From Oscillospiraceae bacterium (GTDB lineage Bacteria > Bacillota > Clostridia > Oscillospirales > SIG627), in NCBI GenBank assembly GCA_015065265.1, contig SVQQ01000006.1, forward strand, positions 1 through 64,000: a stretch of 64,000 nt of DNA, given 5' to 3'. The notes under the pieces are model-generated. The model worked only from the letters and a program-made list of their open reading frames with translations. It ran no database searches and had not been told where the DNA came from. The stretch's first letter is position 1. Every line of letters starts with the position of its first letter. Of the stretch, positions 33,237-41,295 are shown piece by piece. The position numbers and the translations under genes were made by a program.

Positions 33237-34061
33237 ATGGCATCAAATGCAAAAAACTACGCTAAACAAGTCCTTGAAGGATACGAGAGCACACTGTCAA
33301 ACCTTGCACAAAAGTACATAAACACACGTATGAGAATCGACAGTGAGCACAATGAAAAAAACAAGACAATCGAAAAAGAAGCCTGGAAAAAGAAAAAAGC
33401 CGTATCGGCGGCAAATAAAATTGAACTTGAAAATACCAAGTCAAATCTTCTTGAAAAGGGACTTTCAAAGTCTGGCGAAAGCGTTCAGGCAGAACTTGAC
33501 TCAAACCTTATAAAGAATAACGCTTTTTCTCAGATTGAAAGCGATAAGGAAATGGCGAAAGCCGAGAACGAAAAGAGTCGCGAGAGTGCAAAACTTTTGG
33601 CGTATCAGGACTATATGGACGACGCAAACGACATAAAGATAAAGAGAAACGAAGAGTATATAAAGCAACTTAACGCCGACAGAGAATATGAGGCAGAGCG
33701 CAACGACGAAGAGTATAAGCGTTTAATCGAGCAACGTGACTTTGACGCGGCACGTGACGACGAAAAATTCGACAGATACACAGAAAACAGAGATTATCAG
33801 TTAAAGTATAATCAGTATTTGTCGGACTTGGCAAGTAAAAATAAGGAAGAGGAAGAAGAAAAGGGTATTGATCCGGATATCTCACCAAAGGTTCTGGTGG
33901 ATAAAATCAACAGCGTTTTTAGCACTAAGTACTATAAAGAGCCCACCAAAAAAACGGAGTACATAAAAAAGGCAATTGAAGATATAGTTGAGGACTCCAC
34001 CCTCTTATATTCTTACAGATATCAGGTTCAGCTCTACGCCAAGGCGTTAGGACTGTACTAA
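33237..34061 (+). CDS. Long coiled-coil protein with 18-residue repeats
   Basis: A 274-residue, almost wholly helical and highly charged protein. Residues 145-198 are three 18-residue repeats beginning LNADREYEAERNDEEYKR, LIEQRDFDAARDDEKFDR and YTENRDYQLKYNQYLSDL. A short C-terminal domain (about 215-274) is less charged. ATG 33237 follows GGGGGTGA. It is the last gene of the cluster before a strong terminator. It may be a tail-length or virion-internal rod, or a host-specific effector; no family is recognised. Confidence 0.6.
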   Translation: MASNAKNYAKQVLEGYESTLSNLAQKYINTRMRIDSEHNEKNKTIEKEAWKKKKAVSAANKIELENTKSNLLEKGLSKSGESVQAELDSNLIKNNAFSQIESDKEMAKAENEKSRESAKLLAYQDYMDDANDIKIKRNEEYIKQLNADREYEAERNDEEYKRLIEQRDFDAARDDEKFDRYTENRDYQLKYNQYLSDLASKNKEEEEEKGIDPDISPKVLVDKINSVFSTKYYKEPTKKTEYIKKAIEDIVEDSTLLYSYRYQVQLYAKALGLY

Positions 34062-34064
34062 AAG

Positions 34065-34097
34065 AAAGCAACAGCGTAAACCGCTGTTGTTTTTTTG
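34065..34097 (+). terminator. Terminator of the capsid cluster
   Basis: An 8 to 12-bp stem CAACAGCG / CGCTGTTG followed by TTTTTTT. It separates the cluster from sipL. Confidence 0.85.
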
Positions 34098-34109
34098 TCA
34101 CGTAAAATG

Positions 34110-34137
34110 TAATAAAAATACGCCACTTACATAAAAT
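34110..34137 (+). promoter_or_regulatory. Possible sigma-E promoter of sipL
   Basis: TAATAAA (34110-34116), 13 bp, CATAAAAT (34130-34137) resembles the sigma-E pattern (KMATATT, about 14 bp, CATACANT). The expected regulator for a spore coat-basement gene is sigma-E. Confidence 0.4.
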
Positions 34138-34167
34138 GTACCAAAAACTTAAAAAAGGAGCAGTAAA

Positions 34168-35709
34168 ATGAATAACAAGCAAATAAATAAGAGTATTGCC
34201 CAGTTGATTAAAACGGTTAAAAGAATCAGAGTAGAGGAAGATAACCTCTTACCCGACTATTCTTCGGACATTGTGAGGGTGGTAAGATGTGAAGGACTCG
34301 TTTCCCTTGACAGCAAAAAAATTAACGCAAGAGACGGGAATATTACCCTTGATATTTCAGGAAAGGTTGATTTTTCAGTTGTCTACGTTGGGGAAGGCGG
34401 GGGCGTTGAGTCAGGCTTTGTAAGCGTTCCTTTTTTTGACAGTTTGCGTCTGCCACTTCCCAACTTTTCTTTCGACCCCGAAAGTATTACTGCCATAGTC
34501 CGTCCGTATAAAGAGTCCTGCTCCTGTAAGGTGCAAAGCCCAAGACGTATGAGCGTGAGAGGTGACGTGGCACTTGATATTGAAGTTATTGCTAATACTC
34601 TTGTTGAGTCATACGTGGAAAGAGGGGAAGGAGACTACTTATGTGAAAGTATAACGGAAGAATACCTTTCGGCTTGTGTTGTTTCCTCTCATGACGAGGA
34701 ATTTAAAATAAGCACAGAGCTTAAACTTCCCAAAAACTGTCCCCCAATGGAGAGAATTCTCTTAACCGACGCAAAACTATTACCCGAAAGCACCTCTTGT
34801 AGTGACGGAAAAATGAATTTCTGGGGCAACTGCGGAGTTTTGTGTATGTACGTTCCCGAAACTGAAGGGGAAGAATTGCCCACTCTCGAGTCCTTTTATC
34901 AGCCAATTGAAGTAAAAGGCACAGTTGAACTTCCCGACGTCACTTCTGACACAGCAGTTTTAATAAATATGTCGCCTATGAGCATGGAATATGAGATTTT
35001 GGCAGACAATCTTGGCGAAAACCGAATACTGAAACTTGACCTTACATATCTTGTGCAAAGCATTTTCCTTGAAAATACACCCGTAAGTTTAACTCACGAT
35101 ATTTACGGAGTAGGAGTTATGGCAATACCCGAGTTTGACACCTTCAACTTTAAAAAGTATCTTGGCTCTCACAGGGAAATCAACGCCCTGAAGGAAAGGA
35201 TACCTCTTAAAAAAGAAATCACCGCCGTTGAAGGAGCTAAAGGCGAAATAATAGTGAAAAATGCAGGTTTTGACAACGGTGCCTTCATTGCCGATTGCCA
35301 TATGAATTTTTCTGCTGTGGGTATTTCTGAGGACGGTGAAAGTCAGGTTTCGGACAGTATTGACTTTGTTCTCTCTTTGAACTTTCCGTCCGAATTCTTC
35401 GCATCTTCTTCGGGCATCACCTTTGATATTGAGGCAGGGGTAGGCTTTGTTGAGTGTTCGGTTATGGATGGGGTTGCGGAAATTTCTTTTGACGTAACAA
35501 CGGTGGCGAGTGTCTATTCAACAAGTAGCGTAAGATACGTGTCAAATCTTGAGTTTTCAGAAAATTTTGAAACTCGAGACTCCGTCGTGTTCTATTATCC
35601 CAGCACCGAGGATACCCTGTGGACAGTGGGAAAGAGGTACGGTGTATCACAGAAGAAACTGCTTGATGACAATGGTGGTGAACTCCGACGCGTAATGGTT
35701 ATTGACTAA
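34168..35709 (+). CDS. sipL: SipL-like spore coat morphogenetic protein (DUF3794 + LysM)
   Basis: A 513-residue protein. Two or three DUF3794-like beta domains (about 30-160, 180-290, 320-450) are followed by a C-terminal LysM motif, DTLWTVGKRYGVSQKKLLDDNG. This architecture and length match SipL of Clostridioides difficile, which binds SpoIVA through LysM and is needed to place the coat around the forespore. It stands alone between the capsid-cluster terminator and a repeat element. It acts in the mother cell during sporulation; expression from a sigma-E promoter is inferred. Confidence 0.8.
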   Translation: MNNKQINKSIAQLIKTVKRIRVEEDNLLPDYSSDIVRVVRCEGLVSLDSKKINARDGNITLDISGKVDFSVVYVGEGGGVESGFVSVPFFDSLRLPLPNFSFDPESITAIVRPYKESCSCKVQSPRRMSVRGDVALDIEVIANTLVESYVERGEGDYLCESITEEYLSACVVSSHDEEFKISTELKLPKNCPPMERILLTDAKLLPESTSCSDGKMNFWGNCGVLCMYVPETEGEELPTLESFYQPIEVKGTVELPDVTSDTAVLINMSPMSMEYEILADNLGENRILKLDLTYLVQSIFLENTPVSLTHDIYGVGVMAIPEFDTFNFKKYLGSHREINALKERIPLKKEITAVEGAKGEIIVKNAGFDNGAFIADCHMNFSAVGISEDGESQVSDSIDFVLSLNFPSEFFASSSGITFDIEAGVGFVECSVMDGVAEISFDVTTVASVYSTSSVRYVSNLEFSENFETRDSVVFYYPSTEDTLWTVGKRYGVSQKKLLDDNGGELRRVMVID

Positions 35710-35720
35710 TAGATGATTTC

Positions 35721-36216
35721 CGTCTTTTTGGTTAAAATCGAAATGAAATGATACTATAAGGATTTAGTAAAGCGTAGTCTATAAAAATAGGCTACGCTTT
35801 ATTTGTTGTCTATTTTATTGTACAACCCTTCTAATGTAAGAAGTTCTTCGAACTTCTTTCCGTCTGTTTGAGTTTCATTTCTTTCGCCCTCCCTCGCACT
35901 GGCGTACAAAAGTACGCCGACGGCTTCGGGATTGCGAATTTTCCCTCAAAAATACTCTCTATTTCTATATGGGCTGTGCGTTGAAAATTTGTGCCTTTTT
36001 GGTTAAAATCGAAATGAAATGATATCATAAAATTCAGTAAAGCATAGTCTGTTTTTTAAGACTATGCTTTATATATTTTCTATTCTACTGTGTATTCTTT
36101 CATTAGAAAACTGCCAATTTGAGTTGACAACAAAAAAGTATAGCCTATGTATTTAGGCTATACTTTATTAAGGTTTAAAGAAACCCTTTCATTTCTGTAT
36201 TTTCACCAAAGAGACG
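35721..36216. repeat. MITE-like non-coding element A
   Basis: A 496-bp non-coding region between sipL and the crh-like gene. It begins with CGTCTTTTTGGTTAAAAT (35721) and ends with the inverted form (36187-36216, reading CGTCTCTTTGGTGAAAAT on the minus strand). It contains a second forward end-like copy near 35993 and hairpins at 35768-35801, 36038-36071 and 36135-36166. An 89-bp segment (35872-35960) is inverted in element B. No open frame is convincing. Confidence 0.75.
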
Positions 36217-36233
36217 CAACCAAAAAGATGTCA

Positions 36234-36464
36234 TTACTCAACAATCAAATCTTTTACTGCTTCGATTACTGCATCTTCATCTTCGCCCTCAGCGGTGAGT
36301 CCAATGGGATGAGCAAGGTCAAGGCTGAATACACCGATAACAGATTTTGCATTAACAACGTATTTGCCTGATGTAAGGTCAATATCTGAAAGGAAACGAC
36401 TCATATCGTTTACAAAACTCTGAACTTGGGGAATTGTGGTGAATTTAATGTTTACTTTTTTCAT
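36234..36464 (-). CDS. HPr/Crh-like protein without the phospho-histidine
   Basis: A 76-residue HPr-fold protein. The regulatory-serine region NAKSVIGVFSLDL (Ser41, equivalent to Ser46) and AEGEDEDAV are conserved, but the GIHARP active-site motif is replaced by IPQVQSF, so His15 and the Arg-Pro pair are missing. It therefore cannot carry phosphate in the PTS and is like Crh, which acts with CcpA after Ser phosphorylation. ATG 36464 with AGGAGGT is chosen over an upstream in-frame ATG. Confidence 0.8.
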   Translation of the reverse strand: MKKVNIKFTTIPQVQSFVNDMSRFLSDIDLTSGKYVVNAKSVIGVFSLDLAHPIGLTAEGEDEDAVIEAVKDLIVE

Positions 36465-36505
36465 TGTATAACCTCCTAAAATAATAAAATATTTCAATTC
36501 ACTTT

Positions 36506-36534
36506 ATTATCGCACATAAGCCATTTTTTGTCAA
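36506..36534 (-). promoter_or_regulatory. Promoter of the crh-like gene
   Basis: TTGACA (36529-36534), 17 bp, GATAAT (36506-36511) on the minus strand. Confidence 0.75.
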
Positions 36535-36543
36535 TAAAAAAAT

Positions 36544-36565
36544 AAAAGGCGGTGAACCGCCTTTT
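36544..36565 (-). terminator. Terminator of the carD-like gene
   Basis: Stem AAAAGGCGG / CCGCCTTTT, loop TGAA; followed by ATTTTTTTA on the minus strand. Confidence 0.8.
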
Positions 36566-36568
36566 TCT

Positions 36569-37072
36569 TTATGCGTTTTTAAGTTGTTCCGAAATAAAAA
36601 GGGGCACGTCTTGGCGGGAAATTCCCAGAATGTGAGCACATTCGTTTTCAAAAAGGGTTTCCGCCTGTTTTTTGAAGATTTCGTCGGATGAACGCATTCT
36701 TTTACCTAATTTTGTGAGGGTATCGTTTCTTTCAAACAGGGCTTTTATCATTCCCACGATTGCCTGTCTGTCACCCGACTCCAAAATGTTTTTATATTTT
36801 TCCTGTCTTTCTTTGTCATTTTCTATCCAGTTGGGCGCAATAGAGGGAATTTCCTTTATTACCGCCATAACCTCCGCCTTATTTAAAACAGGAAACATTT
36901 TTGCCATAAGGCGTTCATTGAAGGAAGGCACAAAGAATGTATTTCTATCGTCAAAAATCGGTTTGAGTATGTAATACTTCTTTGTTTCACCGTTGAAGTT
37001 TTCATCTCTGATATCGGAAATTTCGCAAATTCCCGCAGAGCCATACACTACCGTATCATTGATTTTCCACAC
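36569..37072 (-). CDS. CarD-family transcription factor
   Basis: A 167-residue protein with an N-terminal CarD/TRCF RNA-polymerase-interaction domain (DTVVYGSAGICEISDI, YYILKPIFD, FFVPSFNE; residues 5-60) and a helical C-terminal DNA-binding domain. CarD proteins bind the polymerase beta subunit and stabilise open promoter complexes. The start is GTG 37072, eight bases after GGAGG. It forms a single-gene unit. Confidence 0.88.
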   Translation of the reverse strand: MWKINDTVVYGSAGICEISDIRDENFNGETKKYYILKPIFDDRNTFFVPSFNERLMAKMFPVLNKAEVMAVIKEIPSIAPNWIENDKERQEKYKNILESGDRQAIVGMIKALFERNDTLTKLGKRMRSSDEIFKKQAETLFENECAHILGISRQDVPLFISEQLKNA

Positions 37073-37184
37073 ACAAACAACCTCCTATTCATAACTATAT
37101 TCTACCATAATTTAAAACTTTATGTAATAGTTAATTTGTACAAAAATATGTTTTAAAAGGTTGTTTATATTAATTTTTGCCCTA

Positions 37185-37718
37185 TTATAAGAGCCAAACT
37201 TCCATTTTTCCGTTATCACGTCTTCTCTTGTAGAAGTCGGATATGTCATTAAGTCTCTTTTCAAATTCTTCTTTAATTTCTGCGGGGGCTGTGACTTTTA
37301 CCTTGGTGCCAAGGAGAAAGAGATTTACAAAAACCTCAGAGGAGGGAAGGGCAACTTCACTTATTATGTAGTCACCGTCAACTTTTTCCTCACCTTCAGG
37401 GAAGATGGTGTAAACGTCTTCTCGGTCTTCCTCTTTAAACTCAATTTCAAGTCTTACAAGGTCGAGAGTGACAGGTCTTGCCTTCACAGTTTCCACTTTG
37501 CCATTCTTCATATAGTAGCCCAGTTTATTGTCGTGGCAAAGGACAATATCGTATCCGTATTCCACAAGGGTGCGAATGTCTCGGCAGACGGACTTACGCT
37601 CTGCACTGATACCCATTTCATAAAGTTTTGTGCAAATACTCGGCGCTGTTATCGGGTGCTTTTCGTCGGTCTCTCTTAAAATATCAAGTATCCTTAAAAG
37701 TTTAAGTTTAGGTTGCAT
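37185..37718 (-). CDS. HTH regulator with WYL-type C-terminal extension
   Basis: A 177-residue regulator. The winged HTH spans about 1-65 (LRILDILRETDEKHPITAPS, AERKSVCRDIRTLVEYGYDI). The C-terminal part ends with VKVTAPAEIKEEFEKRLND, like the WCX extension of PafB/YafY WYL regulators. The WYL core itself is mostly missing. ATG 37718 with AAGGGG is chosen over an in-frame ATG 42 bases upstream. It is behind the mazF terminator, in the same direction. Confidence 0.7.
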   Translation of the reverse strand: MQPKLKLLRILDILRETDEKHPITAPSICTKLYEMGISAERKSVCRDIRTLVEYGYDIVLCHDNKLGYYMKNGKVETVKARPVTLDLVRLEIEFKEEDREDVYTIFPEGEEKVDGDYIISEVALPSSEVFVNLFLLGTKVKVTAPAEIKEEFEKRLNDISDFYKRRRDNGKMEVWLL

Positions 37719-37811
37719 TTTATAACCCCTTCCAACTTTGTTTTTTTCATTATAACACACGAAAGACTAAAATGGTAGGGGTTCGACAAAAAATTCCAAA
37801 AAATTTTTTAT

Positions 37812-37841
37812 TAGCCGAAAAGAGAATGCTCTTTTCGGCTA
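37812..37841 (-). terminator. Terminator of mazF
   Basis: A 13-bp stem TAGCCGAAAAGAG / CTCTTTTCGGCTA, loop AATG, followed on the minus strand by ATAAAAAATTTTTT. Confidence 0.8.
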
Positions 37842-37845
37842 TATT

Positions 37846-38190
37846 CTATTCTAAACCGAGACTTACGGATATTGCATTATTCACCTTTTCCATGGTTTCA
37901 TCTTCAAGGTGTCCCATTTTTTCTTTCAAGCGTTTTTTATCTATTGTACGTACCTGTTCAAGAAGAATAACCGAGTCTTTTGCCAGACCGAATCGGTCGG
38001 CTAGTACTTCGATATGTGTGGGAAGTTTAGTTTTATCCGTGCGACTTGTTATTGCTGCCGCAATTACTGTGGGAGAATGTTTGTTGCCAACGTCATTCTG
38101 AACTATTACCACCGGTCTGATGCCACCCTGTTCAGAACCTATAACAGGGCTTAAATCTGCATAAAAAATATCCCCTCTTCTGACTGTCAT
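37846..38190 (-). CDS. mazF: MazF/PemK-type endoribonuclease toxin
   Basis: A 114-residue MazF-family mRNA interferase. [29 protein letters not shown] and [16 protein letters not shown] include the conserved active-site Arg and Thr positions of the NdoA type. No antitoxin gene (MazE or CopG type) is found upstream (38191-38449) or downstream, so it is a solitary toxin gene here. ATG 38190 has AAAGGAG. It cuts mRNA at short sites in relatives; its sequence preference here is unknown. Confidence 0.9.
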   Translation of the reverse strand: MTVRRGDIFYADLSPVIGSEQGGIRPVVIVQNDVGNKHSPTVIAAAITSRTDKTKLPTHIEVLADRFGLAKDSVILLEQVRTIDKKRLKEKMGHLEDETMEKVNNAISVSLGLE

Positions 38191-38343
38191 ATTGAACTCC
38201 TTTCTTTTCTACACTCTTATTTTTTTCACAGTTTCAGAGTTTTATTCAAGGCAGTACAATTTTAAGAAATAAAGACATAAAAACACAAAAAAGGAAAAAT
38301 AACTATAGTAGGGTTCTTTTTTTACAAAAATGAGCCTTTTTTC

Positions 38344-38372
38344 TTGACTTTATTACACTTTTGTAGTATCAT
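38344..38372 (+). promoter_or_regulatory. Promoter of the aminotransferase gene
   Basis: TTGACT (38344-38349), 17 bp, TATCAT (38367-38372). Confidence 0.65.
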
Positions 38373-38449
38373 TAAGTTTAATATAATGCTTTTTACACAA
38401 GATAACGAAAACGCATATAATAAATAAAGTAATTTTTTAAGAGGTATAA

Positions 38450-39718
38450 ATGCAATATTTAAACTGTGACAAAGAACTTCTTTTAAAGGAGTATGAAACT
38501 TTAAAAAAAGAATATAAGAACTTTCAGGACAAGAAGCTCAGTCTCGATATGTCAAGAGGTAAGCCTTCGGCAGAGCAGTTGAAGCTGTCCGACGGGATGC
38601 TCCACGTGTTAGAGCCAGAGGACTGTCTTGTTTCAGGGGATTTGAGAAACTACGGTATCCTTGACGGTATCCCTCAGGCGAAAGCCCTTTTCGGCGAACT
38701 TATGGGCGCGGAAAGCGACGAGATTTTAATTTGCGGTAACAGTTCCCTTAACATTATGTATGACACTATGGTTCGCGCAATGCTCTTTGGTACAAAAGAA
38801 GGCTCGACACCTTGGTGCAAACTTGATAAAGTGCGTTTTATTTGCCCTGTACCAGGTTACGACAGACATTTCAGAATATGCGAAAAACTCGGCATTGAAA
38901 TGATAAACGTGGATATGACTCCCACAGGTCCCGATATGGACGCGGTTGAAGAACTTGTTAAAAATGACGACTCCATTAAGGGTATCTGGTGCGTTCCCAA
39001 ATATAGCAACCCTGACGGAATTACCTGTTCCGACGAGACGGTACGCCGTTTTGCTTCTCTGAGTCCCAAGGCAGAGGATTTCAGAATTTTCTGGGACAAC
39101 GCTTACTGTATCCACCACCTCTACGACGAGGGGGACAGTCTTTTGAACCTTCTTGAAGAATGTAAGAAGACAGGTAAAGAGGATATGGCGTATATCTTCA
39201 CCTCTACTTCAAAGGTGACCTACCCCGGTTCAGGCGTTTCTCTTATGATTTCAAGCAAAGCAAATATTAAGAGAGCAAAAGAACATATGTCAACTCAGAC
39301 TATCGGGCATGACAAGATAAATCAAATGCGCCACGTTAAGTTCTTTAAAGACGTTGATGGAATTACAAGCCAGATGAAGAAACACGCAGACATTATGCGC
39401 CCCAAATTTGAGGCGGTAATCGAAACGCTTGAAAAGAACTTTGCTGAAAACAAAATCGTTACCTGGACAAAGCCACGTGGCGGTTACTTTATCAGTGTAA
39501 ATCTTCTTGACAATACTGCAAAACGTACAGTTGAACTTTGTGCTGAAGCGGGAGTTAAACTTACCGAAGCAGGTGCTACCTTCCCCTACGGCATTGACCC
39601 CAGAGACCGCAATATAAGAATTGCGCCCTCATATCCTACAATAGAGGAACTTAAAGACGCTATTGAGGTATTCTGTGTATGTGCACGTCTCGCCTGTGTT
39701 GAGACTTTAATCAAGTAA
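38450..39718 (+). CDS. Aminotransferase class I/II (aspartate aminotransferase 1c type)
   Basis: A 422-residue PLP-dependent aminotransferase. LSLDMSRGKPS and YGILDGIPQAKALF near the N terminus, CVPKYSNPDGITCSDE, IFWDNAYCIHHLYD and the segment TSTSKVTYPGSGVS with the PLP-binding lysine are characteristic of the aspartate aminotransferase subclass related to MocR domains (PF12897 type). ATG 38450 follows AGAGGT. The stop codon is directly joined to the end of MITE-like element B. The likely reaction is aspartate/2-oxoglutarate transamination. Confidence 0.85.
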   Translation: MQYLNCDKELLLKEYETLKKEYKNFQDKKLSLDMSRGKPSAEQLKLSDGMLHVLEPEDCLVSGDLRNYGILDGIPQAKALFGELMGAESDEILICGNSSLNIMYDTMVRAMLFGTKEGSTPWCKLDKVRFICPVPGYDRHFRICEKLGIEMINVDMTPTGPDMDAVEELVKNDDSIKGIWCVPKYSNPDGITCSDETVRRFASLSPKAEDFRIFWDNAYCIHHLYDEGDSLLNLLEECKKTGKEDMAYIFTSTSKVTYPGSGVSLMISSKANIKRAKEHMSTQTIGHDKINQMRHVKFFKDVDGITSQMKKHADIMRPKFEAVIETLEKNFAENKIVTWTKPRGGYFISVNLLDNTAKRTVELCAEAGVKLTEAGATFPYGIDPRDRNIRIAPSYPTIEELKDAIEVFCVCARLACVETLIK

Positions 39719-40598
39719 CGTCTCTTTGGTGAAAATGCAGAAATGAAAAGTTAATATATTTTTAGAAAGTGTAGCCTATGAAAATAGACTACACTTTTTA
39801 TATTTTTAACTCAAAAACAGCTTTTCTAATGAAAAGAAGTTCGTCAGAACTTCTTACGTTAAAAGAATAGTGTAGAAAATGACAACAAATAAAGCGTAGC
39901 CTATTTTTATAGACTACGCTTTACTAAATCCTTATAGTATCATTTCATTTCGGTTGAAAATTTAGGCACACAACCCGTAAAAGCAAGAGTATCTTTGAGG
40001 GAAAATCAACGTTTACGAAGCCGTCTCCGACTCGCTTTAGCCTCGCACATTGCTCGGCTACGCTCCCTGTATGGCTTGAATTTTTGTAGGCTTCGCTTAT
40101 GCTACACCACAAAAATCCCCCGCTCAGCTGTACAAGGGTACGTCAGTGCGAGTAAACGTTGAAGAAATGAAATTGGATTATTCGAGAGAAACTCGCAGAG
40201 TTTCTTTCATTAGAAAAACCGCTGATTTAAGATGATAACAAAAAAAGTATAGCCTAACTAAATAGGCTATACTTTATTAAGGTTTAAAGAAACCCTTTCA
40301 TTTCTGCATTTTCACCAAAAAGACGAAAACTTAAGCACACAGCCTAAATAGAAAGAGAGAGTATTTTTGAGGGAAAATTCGCAATCCCGAAGCCGTCGGC
40401 GTACTTTTGTACGTCAGTGCGAGGGAGGGCGAAAGAAATGAAATTGGAATAATTCAAAAGAAATTCAAAGAATTTCTTACATCAGAAAAAATACACAGTA
40501 GAATAGAAAATATATAAAGCATAGCCTATAAAAACAGGCTATGCTTTACTAAATATTTTATAATATCATTTCATTTCTGCATTTTCACCAAAAAGACG
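39719..40598. repeat. MITE-like non-coding element B (composite)
   Basis: An 880-bp non-coding region. CGTCTCTTTGGTGAAAATGC (39719) and the inverted copy ending at 40598 match in 29 of 30 positions. A third inverted end copy lies at 40296-40325, so the region is a 607-bp element followed by a partial one. Hairpins: 39766-39797, 39890-39923, 40244-40275, 40515-40548. A GC-richer, stem-rich part (39990-40150) and the 89-bp segment shared with element A (40356-40444, inverted) are inside. No convincing open frame. Confidence 0.75.
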
Positions 40599-40609
40599 AA
40601 ACAAAAACC

Positions 40610-41293
40610 TTAAATCCCGAAGACTTCGTCGAGGGAGAATGACATCACCACCCCGTGAGCATCGGTATTCATTCCGCACTTGTCGTTAATGGCAGACATA
40701 ATTTCCTTCTTCTTGTCTTTCTGTACAAGAATGAGTACAAAGTCCTGTTCGTCCATTAAGGAAATGCCAAGTTGCTCTGCAGTTTCTGACGTGCCTTCTC
40801 TGACACCCTTGATAATGGTACCGCCCATAGCACCTGCTGTACGGGCAGCCTCAATTACGTCTTCGCTGTAACCGTTGGTAACAGAAGTTAAAATAGCACT
40901 GTAATCGCTGTGTATATTCATTTCTTTTGTTTCTCCTTTTTCAGAAGTGATTTTCTCTGCGTCGGTTTCAATCATATTGATTATACGACTTTGCAGACCT
41001 GTAGGGGAAAGAGTAAAGGCGATACCTTGACCTTTTTCGGAAAAGGAAAGTCTTTCGTCAAGCAGGGCGAAGAGGTTGTGAACGTTGCTTTTTAACACGT
41101 ATCCTGCATTTATAAGACGAGTTCTTCCGCTAAGTCCGAATATATCCATTATTGTGGAAGGGGCAGTACCCTGACCGTGACAAGAGTAGGTAATAAAAGC
41201 ACCTGACTCTTCAAAAATTTCCCTTAGTTTCTTTTCGTTACCCGTGTTGGTAATAGTAAAAACAAGGCGGGGCAATATACGGTTTTCCATCAT
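40610..41293 (-). CDS. Double-domain PII-like regulator
   Basis: A 227-residue protein with two GlnB-like ferredoxin-fold domains, about 1-108 and 122-227. The second has TIIKGVREGTSETAEQLG in the T-loop/B-loop position and DFVLILVQKDKKKEIMSAI. The conserved uridylylation Tyr of GlnB is not recognisable. It is 2 bp after the DUF1538 gene, and PII-like proteins with DUF1538 partners are a recurring pair, so it probably regulates that transporter by binding a small ligand. Confidence 0.75.
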   Translation of the reverse strand: MMENRILPRLVFTITNTGNEKKLREIFEESGAFITYSCHGQGTAPSTIMDIFGLSGRTRLINAGYVLKSNVHNLFALLDERLSFSEKGQGIAFTLSPTGLQSRIINMIETDAEKITSEKGETKEMNIHSDYSAILTSVTNGYSEDVIEAARTAGAMGGTIIKGVREGTSETAEQLGISLMDEQDFVLILVQKDKKKEIMSAINDKCGMNTDAHGVVMSFSLDEVFGI

Positions 41294-41295
41294 TT

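Noticed and set aside
26332..34061. Complete functional prophage
   Set aside because: No terminase, integrase, repressor, replication genes or att repeats are visible between the GntR operon and sipL.
35800..40500. Small coding genes in the two repeat regions
   Set aside because: Open frames are short, interrupted by the hairpins, and not shared between the element copies.
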